Of a stretch of DNA of 64,000 nt, positions 1 through 9,009 are shown in pieces. Within the stretch, counting starts at the first letter, position 1. Each line of letters begins with the position of its first letter. Location: positions 62,001 to 126,000 of the forward strand of contig CAYWYS010000003.1 of assembly GCA_964462675.1 (NCBI GenBank), written 5' to 3'. The DNA comes from XN24 sp964462675. Lineage in GTDB: Bacteria; Pseudomonadota; Gammaproteobacteria; Steroidobacterales; XN24. Position numbers and translations under genes: made by a program. Below the pieces are notes generated by a model. The model ran no database searches, was not told where the DNA came from, and worked only from the letters and a program-made list of their open reading frames with translations.

Positions 1-428
1 TCCGCGAACCGGAACACGACCTGCAGCACGCCCTCCTGGGTGTCGTTGAGCTCGAGCAGCCGCGCGAGCAGCATCGGGCCCATTTCCGAGACGGTCGTGC
101 GCAGGTGATGCCCGCCCTGGCCGAACACGTCCCAGAACACGACCGGGAACGCCGAGAGCGCCGGGGGCGGCATGCCGATCGTCGCGACGCGTTCGTCGGT
201 GCGTGGGTGTGGCGTGCCCGCCTGCGACAACCCGGCCAGGTCGCCCTTGACGTCGGCAAGGAACACGGGGACGCCGCGTGCCGAGAAGGCCTCCGCGAGG
301 ACCTGCAGCGACACCGTCTTGCCCGTGCCCGTGGCCCCGGCGATCAGGCCATGGCGGTTGGCATAGCGAGGGTCGAGCAGCACGTGGCCGGCGCTGCCGC
401 CACCGACGAGAATGCGTTCCTGTTCCAT
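1..428 (-). CDS. HerA-like helicase/ATPase (DUF853 family), 3' part beyond the window
   Basis: The start codon lies in the window and the gene runs off its left edge, so only about 142 N-terminal residues are visible. It reads MEQERILVGGG, then GATGTGKTVSLQ, a Walker A loop near residue 30, then VFLADVKGDLAGL, the conserved DVKGDLAG segment of the YjgR/DUF853 branch of HerA-FtsK ATPases. Such proteins are cytoplasmic, presumably DNA-handling P-loop ATPases whose physiological role is poorly defined. An AGGGA ribosome site sits seven bases before the ATG. The gene starts 13 bases after the tyrA stop on the same strand, so the two are probably co-transcribed. The family call is firm; the function is inferred. 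Confidence 0.85.
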   Translation of the reverse strand, partial: MEQERILVGGGSAGHVLLDPRYANRHGLIAGATGTGKTVSLQVLAEAFSARGVPVFLADVKGDLAGLSQAGTPHPRTDERVATIGMPPPALSAFPVVFWDVFGQGGHHLRTTVSEMGPMLLARLLELNDTQEGVLQVVFRFA

Positions 429-441
429 CCGGTTTTCCCTG

Positions 442-1545
442 TTAGCGTGTGACTTCATCGAGGTAGCGCGCACCGGCGCGCATCATCGCGGCAAACGCCA
501 GGCCGTCGTCGGCGGAGACCGCGCGCTCGACGGCGGCCGCAGCCGCGGCAAGCGCACGCAGCGGCTCGATGCCGTGCGGATTGGTCGACTGGATCTCGAA
601 ATACAGCTCCGGGTTCTCCTGCGCGACGCGTGCTGCGACACGCAACTGCGCACCGAAGGTTGTGCTCGCGAATGCCGCCAGCTCCGCAATGCTGCGGCCG
701 CTGCCGGCCAGGGCCGTGAAGAACGCTATGTTGGCCGCGTGCGAAAGCCCCAGCACCCACGCGACCAGGCGGTCATGCTGCTCGAGGGACATTTCCGCGA
801 GGCCGGCCGAGGTCGGCTCGAACAGGCCGCGCGCGGCCGCCTGCGCCGCCGGCGCGCCGATGTCCACGAGGATGACGTGGCGGCCGGCGAGCAGCCGCAC
901 ATCCGGACCGAACATCGGGTGAATGGATGCAACCGCGACACCGGCATCGCGCAATGCGGCGAGCGATTTCGCCACCGGCGCCTTGATCGAGCCGATCTCG
1001 ACGACCAGCCCCGTCGGCCGCAATGCGACGAGTTCCGCCAGTATGCCGGCGGTCGCGGCGAGCGGCGCCGCGACGATGATCAGCTCCGCGCCGCGCACCG
1101 GCTCATGCCAATCGGGATGCCATGGCAGGCCCGGGACCGGCCCGGCGGGATCGGCGACCCCGACCGCCCATCCCTGGGTGGCCAAAAACTCCGTGAACCA
1201 GCGTCCCATGCGGCCGGCCCCGCCGATGACCAGGGCGCTGCGCCCCGCGCCGGCGCCGAGCGCCTCGAGTCGGTCGCGCTCCTGGCTGGTCAGCGACGCC
1301 TCGATCATTGCGCCGACGAGGCGCTCGCCGAGGTCCGGATCCAGCCCCCGGCTGGCGGCCCGCGACCGCGCCAGCTCGCGCACCTCGCGTTCGCGCGTGT
1401 AGTCGCGGGTCGGCTGGCGATGTTGCCGCTTCAGGCGACCGATCTCGGCAACGATGGCCTGGCGCCGCGCCGCCATGTCGACCAGGTCGCCGTCGATCGC
1501 GTCGAGTTCAGCCCGCAGCCGGGCCAGCGCTTCCTGCGGTTCCAT
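442..1545 (-). CDS. tyrA: Bifunctional chorismate mutase / prephenate dehydrogenase (T-protein)
   Basis: Converts chorismate to prephenate and then to 4-hydroxyphenylpyruvate in tyrosine synthesis. The N-terminal 90 residues (LRAELDAIDGDLVDM onward) are an AroQ-type chorismate mutase helix bundle. A dehydrogenase Rossmann fold follows (ALVIGGAGRMGRWF), with SIHPMFGP further on carrying the catalytic histidine. About 367 residues from the ATG at 1545, close to E. coli TyrA (373). An upstream in-frame ATG at 1584 would add a poor basic leader. A GGGAGG site lies 12 bases before 1545 and 9 bases before a TTG at 1548, so the start is 1545 or 1548. No ACT domain is visible. The fused form is typical of Gammaproteobacteria. 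Confidence 0.93.
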   Translation of the reverse strand: MEPQEALARLRAELDAIDGDLVDMAARRQAIVAEIGRLKRQHRQPTRDYTREREVRELARSRAASRGLDPDLGERLVGAMIEASLTSQERDRLEALGAGAGRSALVIGGAGRMGRWFTEFLATQGWAVGVADPAGPVPGLPWHPDWHEPVRGAELIIVAAPLAATAGILAELVALRPTGLVVEIGSIKAPVAKSLAALRDAGVAVASIHPMFGPDVRLLAGRHVILVDIGAPAAQAAARGLFEPTSAGLAEMSLEQHDRLVAWVLGLSHAANIAFFTALAGSGRSIAELAAFASTTFGAQLRVAARVAQENPELYFEIQSTNPHGIEPLRALAAAAAAVERAVSADDGLAFAAMMRAGARYLDEVTR

Positions 1546-1689
1546 CAATGTAGTCGTCCTCCCGCGAGCAAGGGCGGCCAGCATAGCCCAGCCGGCGGGG
1601 CCGGTCAGGCCCGGTGCGGCTGAAGGCGCAACGCTTGGGGATATTCCTGATGGAATCCGGGCGCCGATGCGGCATTATCCGCAGACACC

Positions 1690-3399
1690 ATGCGCCTCAT
1701 CGACAGAATCCTGCTCGCCGCGCGCATCGTACAGTGGCGCCTGACCTGGTCGCGTCGAAACCTCGATTACCGGCCCGCCGGCACGCTCGATGCACGCTTC
1801 ATGTCGGCCCGCGAGGCCGTCGGGCTGATCCCGGACGGCGCCTGCTGCCTGTCGACCGGGATGGCCGGCAACGCGCGCTGCTCGACACTGTTCTGGGCGA
1901 TCAGGGAGAGCTTCCAGGCGCGCGGCAAGCCGCGCGGATTGACCTGGATCGCGGTCGGCGGCCAAGGCGGACGCGGCCGCGCTCCCGGCACCGTCGAGGA
2001 AGTCGGCCTCGCCGGACTCGTCACGCGCTTTGTCTCCGGTCATGTCGAGACGACGAAGTCGCTGCTGGCGCTGGCGGAGGCCGGGCAGCTCGAGCTGCAT
2101 GTCATGCCGCAGGGGGAAATGTGTTTTGCGCTCGAGGCGCAGGGTGCCGACGGCGACACCGTGCTCAGCAATACCGGCATCGGCACGGTGCTCGATCCGC
2201 GCTGTGGCCGGGGCTCCGCGGTCACGCCGGACGCGCGCGAAAACTTCATCGACAGCGAAGGCGACTTGCTGTGCTACCGGCTGCCGCGGCTGGAGGTCGC
2301 CGTGATCGCTGCGCCGTGGGCCGACGCGGCAGGCAACATCTATTTTCACGACGCCGCGACGATCACCGAGAATCGCGAGGCGGCGCGCGCAGCCAAGTCG
2401 AACGGCGGCCGGGTACTGGTGTCGGTCGCCGGCGTGATCCCCGCCGATCCGGCGCGGATCAGCCTGCCGGCGGCGCTGGTCGACGCCGTCGTCGTGAATC
2501 CTCGCCAGGAACAGACGATCCTGTCGCCGCAACGCGACTGCTGGCGGTTGTTCACCGTCGGCGGCGACGGCGATGACGACGCCGCCATCGAGAAGCTGCG
2601 CTACATCAACCGCCTGCTGCGGCTGACGCCGGTGCGCGGCCCGGTCGAATGCGCCCTCGCGCGCCTCGGCGCCCACGTGTTCGCGCGCGCCGTCTCCGCG
2701 CCGGCCTGCGTCAACATCGGCGTCGGCTTCGGCGAGGAAGTCTGCCGGGAGTTGTACCAGAGCGCCCTGCGCCCCGAGCTGACGTTCACGACGGAAACCG
2801 GCGTGTACGGCGGCCTGCCGGCCCCCGGGATCTATTTCGGCGCGGCCGTGAACCCGCAACGCATGGAAAGCTCAGCCTGGATGTTCCGGCACTACCAGGA
2901 TCACCTCGATGCAACCGTGCTCGGCTTTCTCGAGGTCGACGCCGCCGGCAACGTCAACGTCTCCCGGCGCGGTTCTCGCCTGACCGACTATGTCGGCCCC
3001 GGCGGCTTGCCCAGCATCACGGCGAGCGCGCGCATCTGCATCTTCGTCGGCACCTTCATGCAAGGGGCAAAATGGCGCATCGAGGCGGGACGGATGGTGC
3101 TGGAGGAGGCTGGCCAGCCCAAGCTGATCGACGCCGTCTCCGAGGTCACGTTCAGCGGCGACCAGGCGCTGAAGAACGGCAAGGAAGCGTGGTATGTGAC
3201 CACCGTCGGCGCCTTCAGGTTGACGCCGGGGGGCCTGGTGCTCGAGATCGTCATGCCGGGCCTCGACGTCGAGCGCGACATCCGTCCGCACTGCGGCGTG
3301 CGCTTCGGGCTGCCGCCCGGCGGCCCCGTAGAAGCACCGCCGTCGGTGCTCAGCGGGGTAGACTACGCTCTGGCCTGGGGCGTAGGCGCACAACGCTGA
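1690..3399 (+). CDS. Family I acyl-CoA:acetate/3-ketoacid CoA-transferase (fused alpha-beta)
   Basis: A 569-residue single-chain CoA-transferase with both alpha-like and beta-like halves, as in YdiF and acetoacetate/propionate CoA-transferases. It would move CoA between acyl-CoA and a carboxylate through a glutamyl-CoA intermediate. The catalytic glutamate is probably E369 in TTETGVYGG, matching the (S)ENG/ESG motif of the family. Glycine-rich CoA-binding segments (AVGGQGGRGRAPG near 90-100) are present. The ORF ends 10 bases before the next gene, a thiamine-diphosphate enzyme, with a ribosome site (AGGAACGAGCT) in the gap, so the two form an operon. The substrate cannot be read from sequence. 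The partner gene hints at a 2-hydroxyacyl-CoA or formyl-CoA cycle. Confidence 0.85.
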   Translation: MRLIDRILLAARIVQWRLTWSRRNLDYRPAGTLDARFMSAREAVGLIPDGACCLSTGMAGNARCSTLFWAIRESFQARGKPRGLTWIAVGGQGGRGRAPGTVEEVGLAGLVTRFVSGHVETTKSLLALAEAGQLELHVMPQGEMCFALEAQGADGDTVLSNTGIGTVLDPRCGRGSAVTPDARENFIDSEGDLLCYRLPRLEVAVIAAPWADAAGNIYFHDAATITENREAARAAKSNGGRVLVSVAGVIPADPARISLPAALVDAVVVNPRQEQTILSPQRDCWRLFTVGGDGDDDAAIEKLRYINRLLRLTPVRGPVECALARLGAHVFARAVSAPACVNIGVGFGEEVCRELYQSALRPELTFTTETGVYGGLPAPGIYFGAAVNPQRMESSAWMFRHYQDHLDATVLGFLEVDAAGNVNVSRRGSRLTDYVGPGGLPSITASARICIFVGTFMQGAKWRIEAGRMVLEEAGQPKLIDAVSEVTFSGDQALKNGKEAWYVTTVGAFRLTPGGLVLEIVMPGLDVERDIRPHCGVRFGLPPGGPVEAPPSVLSGVDYALAWGVGAQR

Positions 3400-3409
3400 G
3401 GAACGAGCT

Positions 3410-5137
3410 ATGAACGGCGGAGCACGTATCGCCCGCGTACTCTACGACCGCGGAGTCCGGGAAATTTTCACGCTCTGCGGCGGACACATCTCGCCGATCC
3501 TCGTCGAGGCCAAGCGGATCGGCATCCGCGTGACCGACGTCCGCGACGAAGCGACCGCGGTGTTCGCGGCGGACGCCTATGCGCGGCTCACCGGCATCCC
3601 GGGTGTCGCTGCCGTCACCGCGGGCCCCGGCCTGACAAACACCATCACGCCGCTGAAGAACGCGCAGCTGGCGCAGTCGCCGGTGCTGGTGCTCGGTGGC
3701 GCCACGGCGACGGCGCTGAAGAAGCGCGGCGCATTGCAGGACATCGAGCAGATGCCGCTGATGGCGCCTCATGTGAAGTACGCGCGGGCCGTGAAACGGC
3801 TGCGCGACCTGGCACCCGCGGTCGTCGAAGCGCTGGAGGTGTCGGACACCGGCGTGCCCGGGCCGGTATTCGTCGAGTGCCCGGTCGACCTGCTGTACGA
3901 CGAGGAGATCATCCGCGGCTGGTACGCCGACAGCATGCCCCGCGGGGACAAGCTCGCCGACAAGGCCGTGCGCGCCTACCTGAACTGGCATACCAGTCGC
4001 CTGTTCGCGGGCGGCGACCGCATGCCGAAGCCCGCCAGCGAGTCCCCGGCCGTGCTGCCGCGTCCTGACGCGATCCGCGACATTGCGAAACGGGTCGCTG
4101 CCGCCCAGCGTCCGATCATGGTCTGCGGCAGCCAGGCGCTGGCGCGCGCCGGCGATGCTGACCTGGTGCGTGACGCGATCATCAAGCTGGGCATTCCCGT
4201 GTATCTCTCCGGCATGGCGCGCGGCCTGCTCGGCGCGGAACACCCGCTGCTGTTCCGCCACCGGCGACGCGACGCGATCAAGGGCGCCGATCTCGTGATT
4301 CTCGCGGGTGTGCCCTGCGATTTCCGCCTCGATTACGGCAAGCAGATCCGCCGTAGCGCGCACCTCGTGTCGTTCAACCTGAGCCGGCGCGAGCTGCGGC
4401 TCAACCGCAAGCCGGACGACGGCCTGGTCGCCGATCCGGGCCTGTGCCTGCGCGACATGGCCGACGCGATGCAGGGCCCGCCCCCGGAGCGGCCCCTGTG
4501 GTTCGCGGAACTGACTGCCCGCGATGCGGCCCGCGAGGCCGACATCACGACGCGCGCCGCGGTCAGCGGCCAGGGCGTCAACCCGCTGCGGCTGTGCCGC
4601 GAGATCGATGCGGTGCTGCCCGACGACAGCGTGCTGGTCGCCGATGGCGGCGACTTCGTCGGCACGGCCTCCTACGTAGTGCGGCCGCGCGGGCCGCTGC
4701 GCTGGCTCGACCCCGGCGCCTTCGGCACGCTCGGCGTCGGCGGCGGCTTCGCCATCGGCGCGGCGCGCGCGCGCCCATCCGCCCAGGTGTGGATCCTGTA
4801 CGGCGACGGCTCGCTCGGCTACAGCCTGATCGAGTTCGACAGCTACGTGCGCCATGGGCTGGCACCGATTGCGATCGTCGGCAATGACGCCTGCTGGGCA
4901 CAGATCGCGCGCGAGCAGATCAAGATGCTGAAGGACGACGTTGGCGTCCGCCTGGCCCGCACGGATTATCACCGCGCGGCGGAGGGCCTCGGCGCCGAGG
5001 GACTCGTCATCACCCGCGACGAGGAGATCGCCCCGGTGCTCGCGCGGGCCCGGGAACTGTCCGCCGCGGGTCGCCCGGTGCTGGTCAACGTGCACCTCGC
5101 CGAGACCGATTTCCGCGAAGGCTCGCTGTCGATCTGA
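3410..5137 (+). CDS. Thiamine-diphosphate enzyme, acetolactate synthase / 2-hydroxyacyl-CoA lyase-like
   Basis: A 575-residue member of the IlvB/HACL/oxalyl-CoA decarboxylase superfamily. The N-terminal pyrimidine domain carries the cofactor-activating glutamate E47 (VRDEATAVFAADAYARLTG). The C-terminal pyrophosphate domain carries the metal motif G465-D-G, ending at N492. The closest general resemblance is to ILVBL/HACL2-type proteins rather than true acetolactate synthase: no regulatory-subunit gene lies nearby and it is not near ilvC. It sits directly downstream of a CoA-transferase. By analogy with the oxalyl-CoA decarboxylase/formyl-CoA transferase pair, cleavage of a 2-hydroxyacyl-CoA with CoA exchange is plausible but unproven. 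A catabolic acetolactate synthase or benzoylformate-type enzyme is the alternative. Confidence 0.8.
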   Translation: MNGGARIARVLYDRGVREIFTLCGGHISPILVEAKRIGIRVTDVRDEATAVFAADAYARLTGIPGVAAVTAGPGLTNTITPLKNAQLAQSPVLVLGGATATALKKRGALQDIEQMPLMAPHVKYARAVKRLRDLAPAVVEALEVSDTGVPGPVFVECPVDLLYDEEIIRGWYADSMPRGDKLADKAVRAYLNWHTSRLFAGGDRMPKPASESPAVLPRPDAIRDIAKRVAAAQRPIMVCGSQALARAGDADLVRDAIIKLGIPVYLSGMARGLLGAEHPLLFRHRRRDAIKGADLVILAGVPCDFRLDYGKQIRRSAHLVSFNLSRRELRLNRKPDDGLVADPGLCLRDMADAMQGPPPERPLWFAELTARDAAREADITTRAAVSGQGVNPLRLCREIDAVLPDDSVLVADGGDFVGTASYVVRPRGPLRWLDPGAFGTLGVGGGFAIGAARARPSAQVWILYGDGSLGYSLIEFDSYVRHGLAPIAIVGNDACWAQIAREQIKMLKDDVGVRLARTDYHRAAEGLGAEGLVITRDEEIAPVLARARELSAAGRPVLVNVHLAETDFREGSLSI

Positions 5138-5168
5138 CCGGGGCGGACCACGGCGCCGGCCGGTATCC

Positions 5169-6458
5169 CTAGGCGGACAACTCTGCAACGAGTTCCTTGA
5201 GCGTCGCGGAATCCGGCCCGATCTCGACGAATTGCCGCGGCCGCGCCATCAGCTCAGCCAGCGCCGGCGGCAGCGGCACCGTCGCGCCGATCAGCGGCTC
5301 GACGACGTCGTCGAACTTGGCCGGATGCGCGGTCGCGACGACCACCCAGGGGCGCTCGTCGCGCTCGCGGCCGAGCGACTCCCATGCGCGCACCGCGGTC
5401 GCCGTGTGCGGGCACCAGGTGCGGCCGTATCGCGCCGGGCCGGCACGGATCGCGTCGCGGATCTCGTCGTCGGACACGCGCACTGCGCGCGCCTCGCGCC
5501 GCGCCGCTTCCGCCGAGCCGGCCAGGTGCAGCAGCCGCTCCATGTTGCTCGGGTTGCCGACATCCATCGCTGTCGCCAGTGTCTGCACCGTCGGGCGCGG
5601 CGCCCATGGCGCGCCGGCAAAGAAGTCGCCGACCGTCTCGTTCGCATTGGTCGCCAGCACGATCGGCCCGACAGGCAGGCCACTGCGCCGCGCCCACACG
5701 CAGGCCAGCGAGTTGCCGAGGTTGCCGCTCGGAATGATGAAGCCGGGCGCGACGCCGGTATCCCGGAACAAGCGCAGTGAGGCCCAGGCGTAGTAGGCCA
5801 TCTGCGGCAACAGGCGGCCGATGCTGATGCTGTTGGCGGAGCTCAGGCCGGCGCGCTCGCGCAGGCCGGCATCGGCGAAGACCTCCTTGACCATGCGCTG
5901 GCAGTCGTCGAAGTCGCCGTCCACGCGCAGGCTGAGCACGTTGCCGCCCCACGCCGTCAGCTGCGCCTCCTGGCGGTCCGACACGCGGCCCCTGGGGTAC
6001 AGCAGCACCACCCGGAAACCGGGCCGGCCGCTGAACGCCGCCGCGACCGCGCCGCCGGTGTCGCCCGAGGTTGCGACCAGCACGCTGCGCTCGCGGCCCG
6101 CCGCCAGCCGCGCAAGGCAGGCCGCGAGAAAGCGCGCGCCGACGTCCTTGAACGCCGCGGTGGGACCGTGGAACAGTTCCAGCACCCGGAAGCCGTCCGC
6201 CGCGGTCAACGGCGTCGGGAAATCCAGCGCCTCGGCACACACTGCAGCCAGCTCATCAGCCAGCGCTTCGCCGGCGACGAACGGCGCGAGTACCCCCGCG
6301 GCAGTGGCCGCCAGCGCGGCGTCGCCAGGCAGCGCGCCGGCATCGAGCGAGGGAAAAGCCTCCGGCACGTACAGGCCGCCGTCCGGCGCCAGGCCGGCGA
6401 GCATCGCCGCGCCGGCCGGCACCGGCGGCGCCGTGCCGCGCGTGCTCGTGAAGCGCAT
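5169..6458 (-). CDS. thrC: Threonine synthase
   Basis: PLP enzyme converting O-phosphohomoserine to threonine, the last step of the pathway. The 429-residue protein has the expected E. coli-type N-terminus (LAPDGGLYVPE) and the PLP-lysine segment FHGPTAAFKDVG with the Schiff-base lysine at K104. A serine/glycine-rich phosphate-binding loop (ATSGDTGGA) follows. Its ATG overlaps the stop codon of thrA (ATGA at 6458), so translation is coupled and the two genes form an operon. It converges with the thiamine-diphosphate gene across a 31-base gap. No thrB lies between thrA and thrC, unlike in enteric bacteria. Confidence 0.95.
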   Translation of the reverse strand: MRFTSTRGTAPPVPAGAAMLAGLAPDGGLYVPEAFPSLDAGALPGDAALAATAAGVLAPFVAGEALADELAAVCAEALDFPTPLTAADGFRVLELFHGPTAAFKDVGARFLAACLARLAAGRERSVLVATSGDTGGAVAAAFSGRPGFRVVLLYPRGRVSDRQEAQLTAWGGNVLSLRVDGDFDDCQRMVKEVFADAGLRERAGLSSANSISIGRLLPQMAYYAWASLRLFRDTGVAPGFIIPSGNLGNSLACVWARRSGLPVGPIVLATNANETVGDFFAGAPWAPRPTVQTLATAMDVGNPSNMERLLHLAGSAEAARREARAVRVSDDEIRDAIRAGPARYGRTWCPHTATAVRAWESLGRERDERPWVVVATAHPAKFDDVVEPLIGATVPLPPALAELMARPRQFVEIGPDSATLKELVAELSA

Positions 6459-8920
6459 CAGACGTCCGCGCCGAGGTAGGCGGTCAGGCGCAGCAGGTCG
6501 GCGAACACGCCGGCCGCGGTCACGGCCGGCCCGGCGCCCGGGCCCTGCACGACCAGCGGGTTGTCCTGGTAGCGGCGCGTGACGAACTGCACGACGTTGT
6601 CGGTGAGTCGCGCGTAGGCGAAGGGATGATCGCCGGGCAACTCCTCGAGACCGACGACAGCCCGGCCGGTGCGGCCGTCGAGCCGCGCCACGTAGCGCAA
6701 CACGTGGCCCTGCGCGCGCGCTGCGTCGAGGCGCTCGAGCATCAGCGCATCCGAGTCCGCCAGCCCGTCGAGGAACTCGTCGATGCTGCCGCCAGCCAGG
6801 GCCGCCGGCACCAGGCTCTGCACCTCGACTTGCTCGAGCTCGAGCTCGAGCCCCATCTCGCGCGCCAGGATCACGAGCTTGCGCGCGACGTCGCGGCCGG
6901 AGAGATCGTCACGGGGGTCGGGCTCAGTGAATCCGAGCGCACGCGCCTCGCGCACAATCGCGGAAAACGGCTTTGTGCCGTCATAGCCGTTGAACAGGAA
7001 GGCCAGCGTGCCCGAGAGGATGCCCTCGATCGCGATGATCTCGTCGCCGGTCTGGCGCAGGTCGCGGAGCGTCTGGATGATCGGCAGCCCGGCGCCCACG
7101 GTGGTCTCGCCGAGATAGCGCACGCCGGCCGCGCGCCGCGTCTGCTGCAGGCGCCGCCACACCGCCAGCGGCCCGGACGCCGCCAGCTTGCTCGGCGTGA
7201 TGACGTGGATGCCGCGCGCCAGCCAGTCGGTGTAACGATCCGCGACCTCTGCGACGCCGCTGCAGTCGATGATCACCGCGTGCGGCAGGTGCTCGGCCTG
7301 GACATGCGCGGTAAAGACCTCGAGGTCGGTGGGGCTGCCGCCGTCGAGCGCTTCCCGCCAGCCCGTGAGCGCGACGGTGCGCGGCGCCAGCAGCATGCGG
7401 CGCGAGCCGGCCACGGCGCGCACCCGCAGATCGATGCGCGACTCGGCCGCGAGGCGCGGAATCTCGCCGGCCAGCTGGTCGAGCAGCTGCCCGCCCACGC
7501 CGCCGGGACCTATGACGCCGATCGACACGGCCTGCGGCGACAGGTAGAAGCTGGCATGCACCGCGCGCAGCGCGCGATCAGCGTCCTCGCTCGGAATCAC
7601 GGCCGAGATGTTTCGCTCGGAGGCACCCTGGGCAATCGCGCGCACGTTGACGCCCGCGCGCCCGAGTGCGCCGAACAGCTTCGCGGCCACGCCGGGCAGG
7701 CCGCGCATGCCCTCGCCGACGACCGCGATGATGCTGCAGCCCGGCAGCAGAAAGACGCCCTCGACCTGCCCCTGGCCGATCTCCGCGGCAAAGGCGCTCT
7801 CGACGGCGGTGCGCGCGCGCTGCCCGTCGCTGTCGGGCACGGCACAGCAGATCGAGTGCTCCGAGCTGCCCTGCGAGATCAGCACGACCGAGATCCCGGC
7901 GTTGCGCAGCGCCTCGAACAGGCGGCTCGCGGTGCCGGGTACGCCGATCAGCCCGGCACCCTCGAGATTCAGCAGCGCCATGCCGGAGATCGTCGTGACG
8001 CCCTTGACGCCGCCCGCGGCGGTCAGCGCGCCGATGCGCGTGCCGGGCGAATCCGGCCGCGCCGTGTTCCTGATCCAAACCGGGATGCTGCGCGCGACCA
8101 GCGGCGCCATGGTACGCGGATGTAGCACCTTGGCGCCGAAATAAGCCAGCTCCATCGCTTCGTGCCACGAGAGCTCGGGAATGATCGAGACGTCCGGTAT
8201 GCGGCGCGGATCGCCGCTCATGACGCCGTCGACATCCGTCCAGATGACGACCTCCCGGGCATCGAGCAGCGCCGCGAAGATCGAGGCCGAGAAGTCGCTG
8301 CCGTTGCGCCCCAGGGTCGTGGGCCCGCCATGCTCGTCGCGCGCGATATAGCCCGTGATGACCCGGATTGCCGGCGGCGGCGTCCAGGCCGCGGCAAAGC
8401 GCAACCGCGTCTGTTCCCAGGCAACGGTGGGGCCGAGCTCGCTGTTGATGACGGTCAGGGCATCGCGGGCGTCGAGCCAGTCGGCAGCGATGCCGCGCGC
8501 CGCCAGCGCCGCTGCCAGCAGGCGCGCGGACCAGATTTCGCCATGCCCGGCGACCAGCGCGTAGACCTCGGGCGGCGCACGGCCGATCAGCGCGGTCGCC
8601 TTCAGCACGTCGTGGATGTCGTCACGCTCCCGGTCCAGCGCCGCGCGCCATGCCGCGAGCGGCTCACTGTCGAGCAGGCCCGCCGCGAGCGCGCCGCAGC
8701 GGCTGACGAGCGCGTCGAGCCCGAAGGGCCAGTCCCCGCCGGTCTCCGCCGAGTGCACGAGGCTGTGCAGCGCGTCGGTGATGCCGGCGGGGGCCGACAC
8801 GACGACGGCGACGGGTCGGGTCTCGGCGGCCGCGAGGATCGCGATGACCTGGCGGAACTCGGCAACGCCAGCGAGGCTGGTACCGCCGAACTTGTGAACG
8901 GTCTTGACGATGCTATCCAT
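6458..8920 (-). CDS. thrA: Bifunctional aspartate kinase / homoserine dehydrogenase
   Basis: Catalyses the first and third steps of the aspartate pathway. From the ATG at 8920 the protein is 820 residues, the size of E. coli ThrA/MetL. Order: aspartokinase domain beginning VHKFGGTSLAGV, two ACT-type regulatory repeats in the middle (LISQGSSEHSICCAVP and AIAQGASERNISAVIP), then homoserine dehydrogenase with NAD-binding GVIGPGGVGGQL and a threonine/lysine-containing active-site region (EGILSGTLAFLFN). An upstream in-frame start at 8995 would add an unconserved tail, so 8920 is preferred although its ribosome site is weak. Feedback by threonine is likely from the family but is not shown by sequence. 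thrA and metL are hard to tell apart; linkage to thrC favours thrA. Confidence 0.93.
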   Translation of the reverse strand: MDSIVKTVHKFGGTSLAGVAEFRQVIAILAAAETRPVAVVVSAPAGITDALHSLVHSAETGGDWPFGLDALVSRCGALAAGLLDSEPLAAWRAALDRERDDIHDVLKATALIGRAPPEVYALVAGHGEIWSARLLAAALAARGIAADWLDARDALTVINSELGPTVAWEQTRLRFAAAWTPPPAIRVITGYIARDEHGGPTTLGRNGSDFSASIFAALLDAREVVIWTDVDGVMSGDPRRIPDVSIIPELSWHEAMELAYFGAKVLHPRTMAPLVARSIPVWIRNTARPDSPGTRIGALTAAGGVKGVTTISGMALLNLEGAGLIGVPGTASRLFEALRNAGISVVLISQGSSEHSICCAVPDSDGQRARTAVESAFAAEIGQGQVEGVFLLPGCSIIAVVGEGMRGLPGVAAKLFGALGRAGVNVRAIAQGASERNISAVIPSEDADRALRAVHASFYLSPQAVSIGVIGPGGVGGQLLDQLAGEIPRLAAESRIDLRVRAVAGSRRMLLAPRTVALTGWREALDGGSPTDLEVFTAHVQAEHLPHAVIIDCSGVAEVADRYTDWLARGIHVITPSKLAASGPLAVWRRLQQTRRAAGVRYLGETTVGAGLPIIQTLRDLRQTGDEIIAIEGILSGTLAFLFNGYDGTKPFSAIVREARALGFTEPDPRDDLSGRDVARKLVILAREMGLELELEQVEVQSLVPAALAGGSIDEFLDGLADSDALMLERLDAARAQGHVLRYVARLDGRTGRAVVGLEELPGDHPFAYARLTDNVVQFVTRRYQDNPLVVQGPGAGPAVTAAGVFADLLRLTAYLGADV

Positions 8921-9009
8921 AGTGGTGCCGAGCCTACGACAGGCCGTGTTGCGTCGCAACGCACCGGCAGGGCTTGCCGCGATGCGCCCCGCCATGGAGG
9001 ATGCTCCCG

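Noticed and set aside
412..1623. Plus-strand frame opposite tyrA
   Set aside because: tyrA motifs are complete; this frame is Arg-rich and has no domain.
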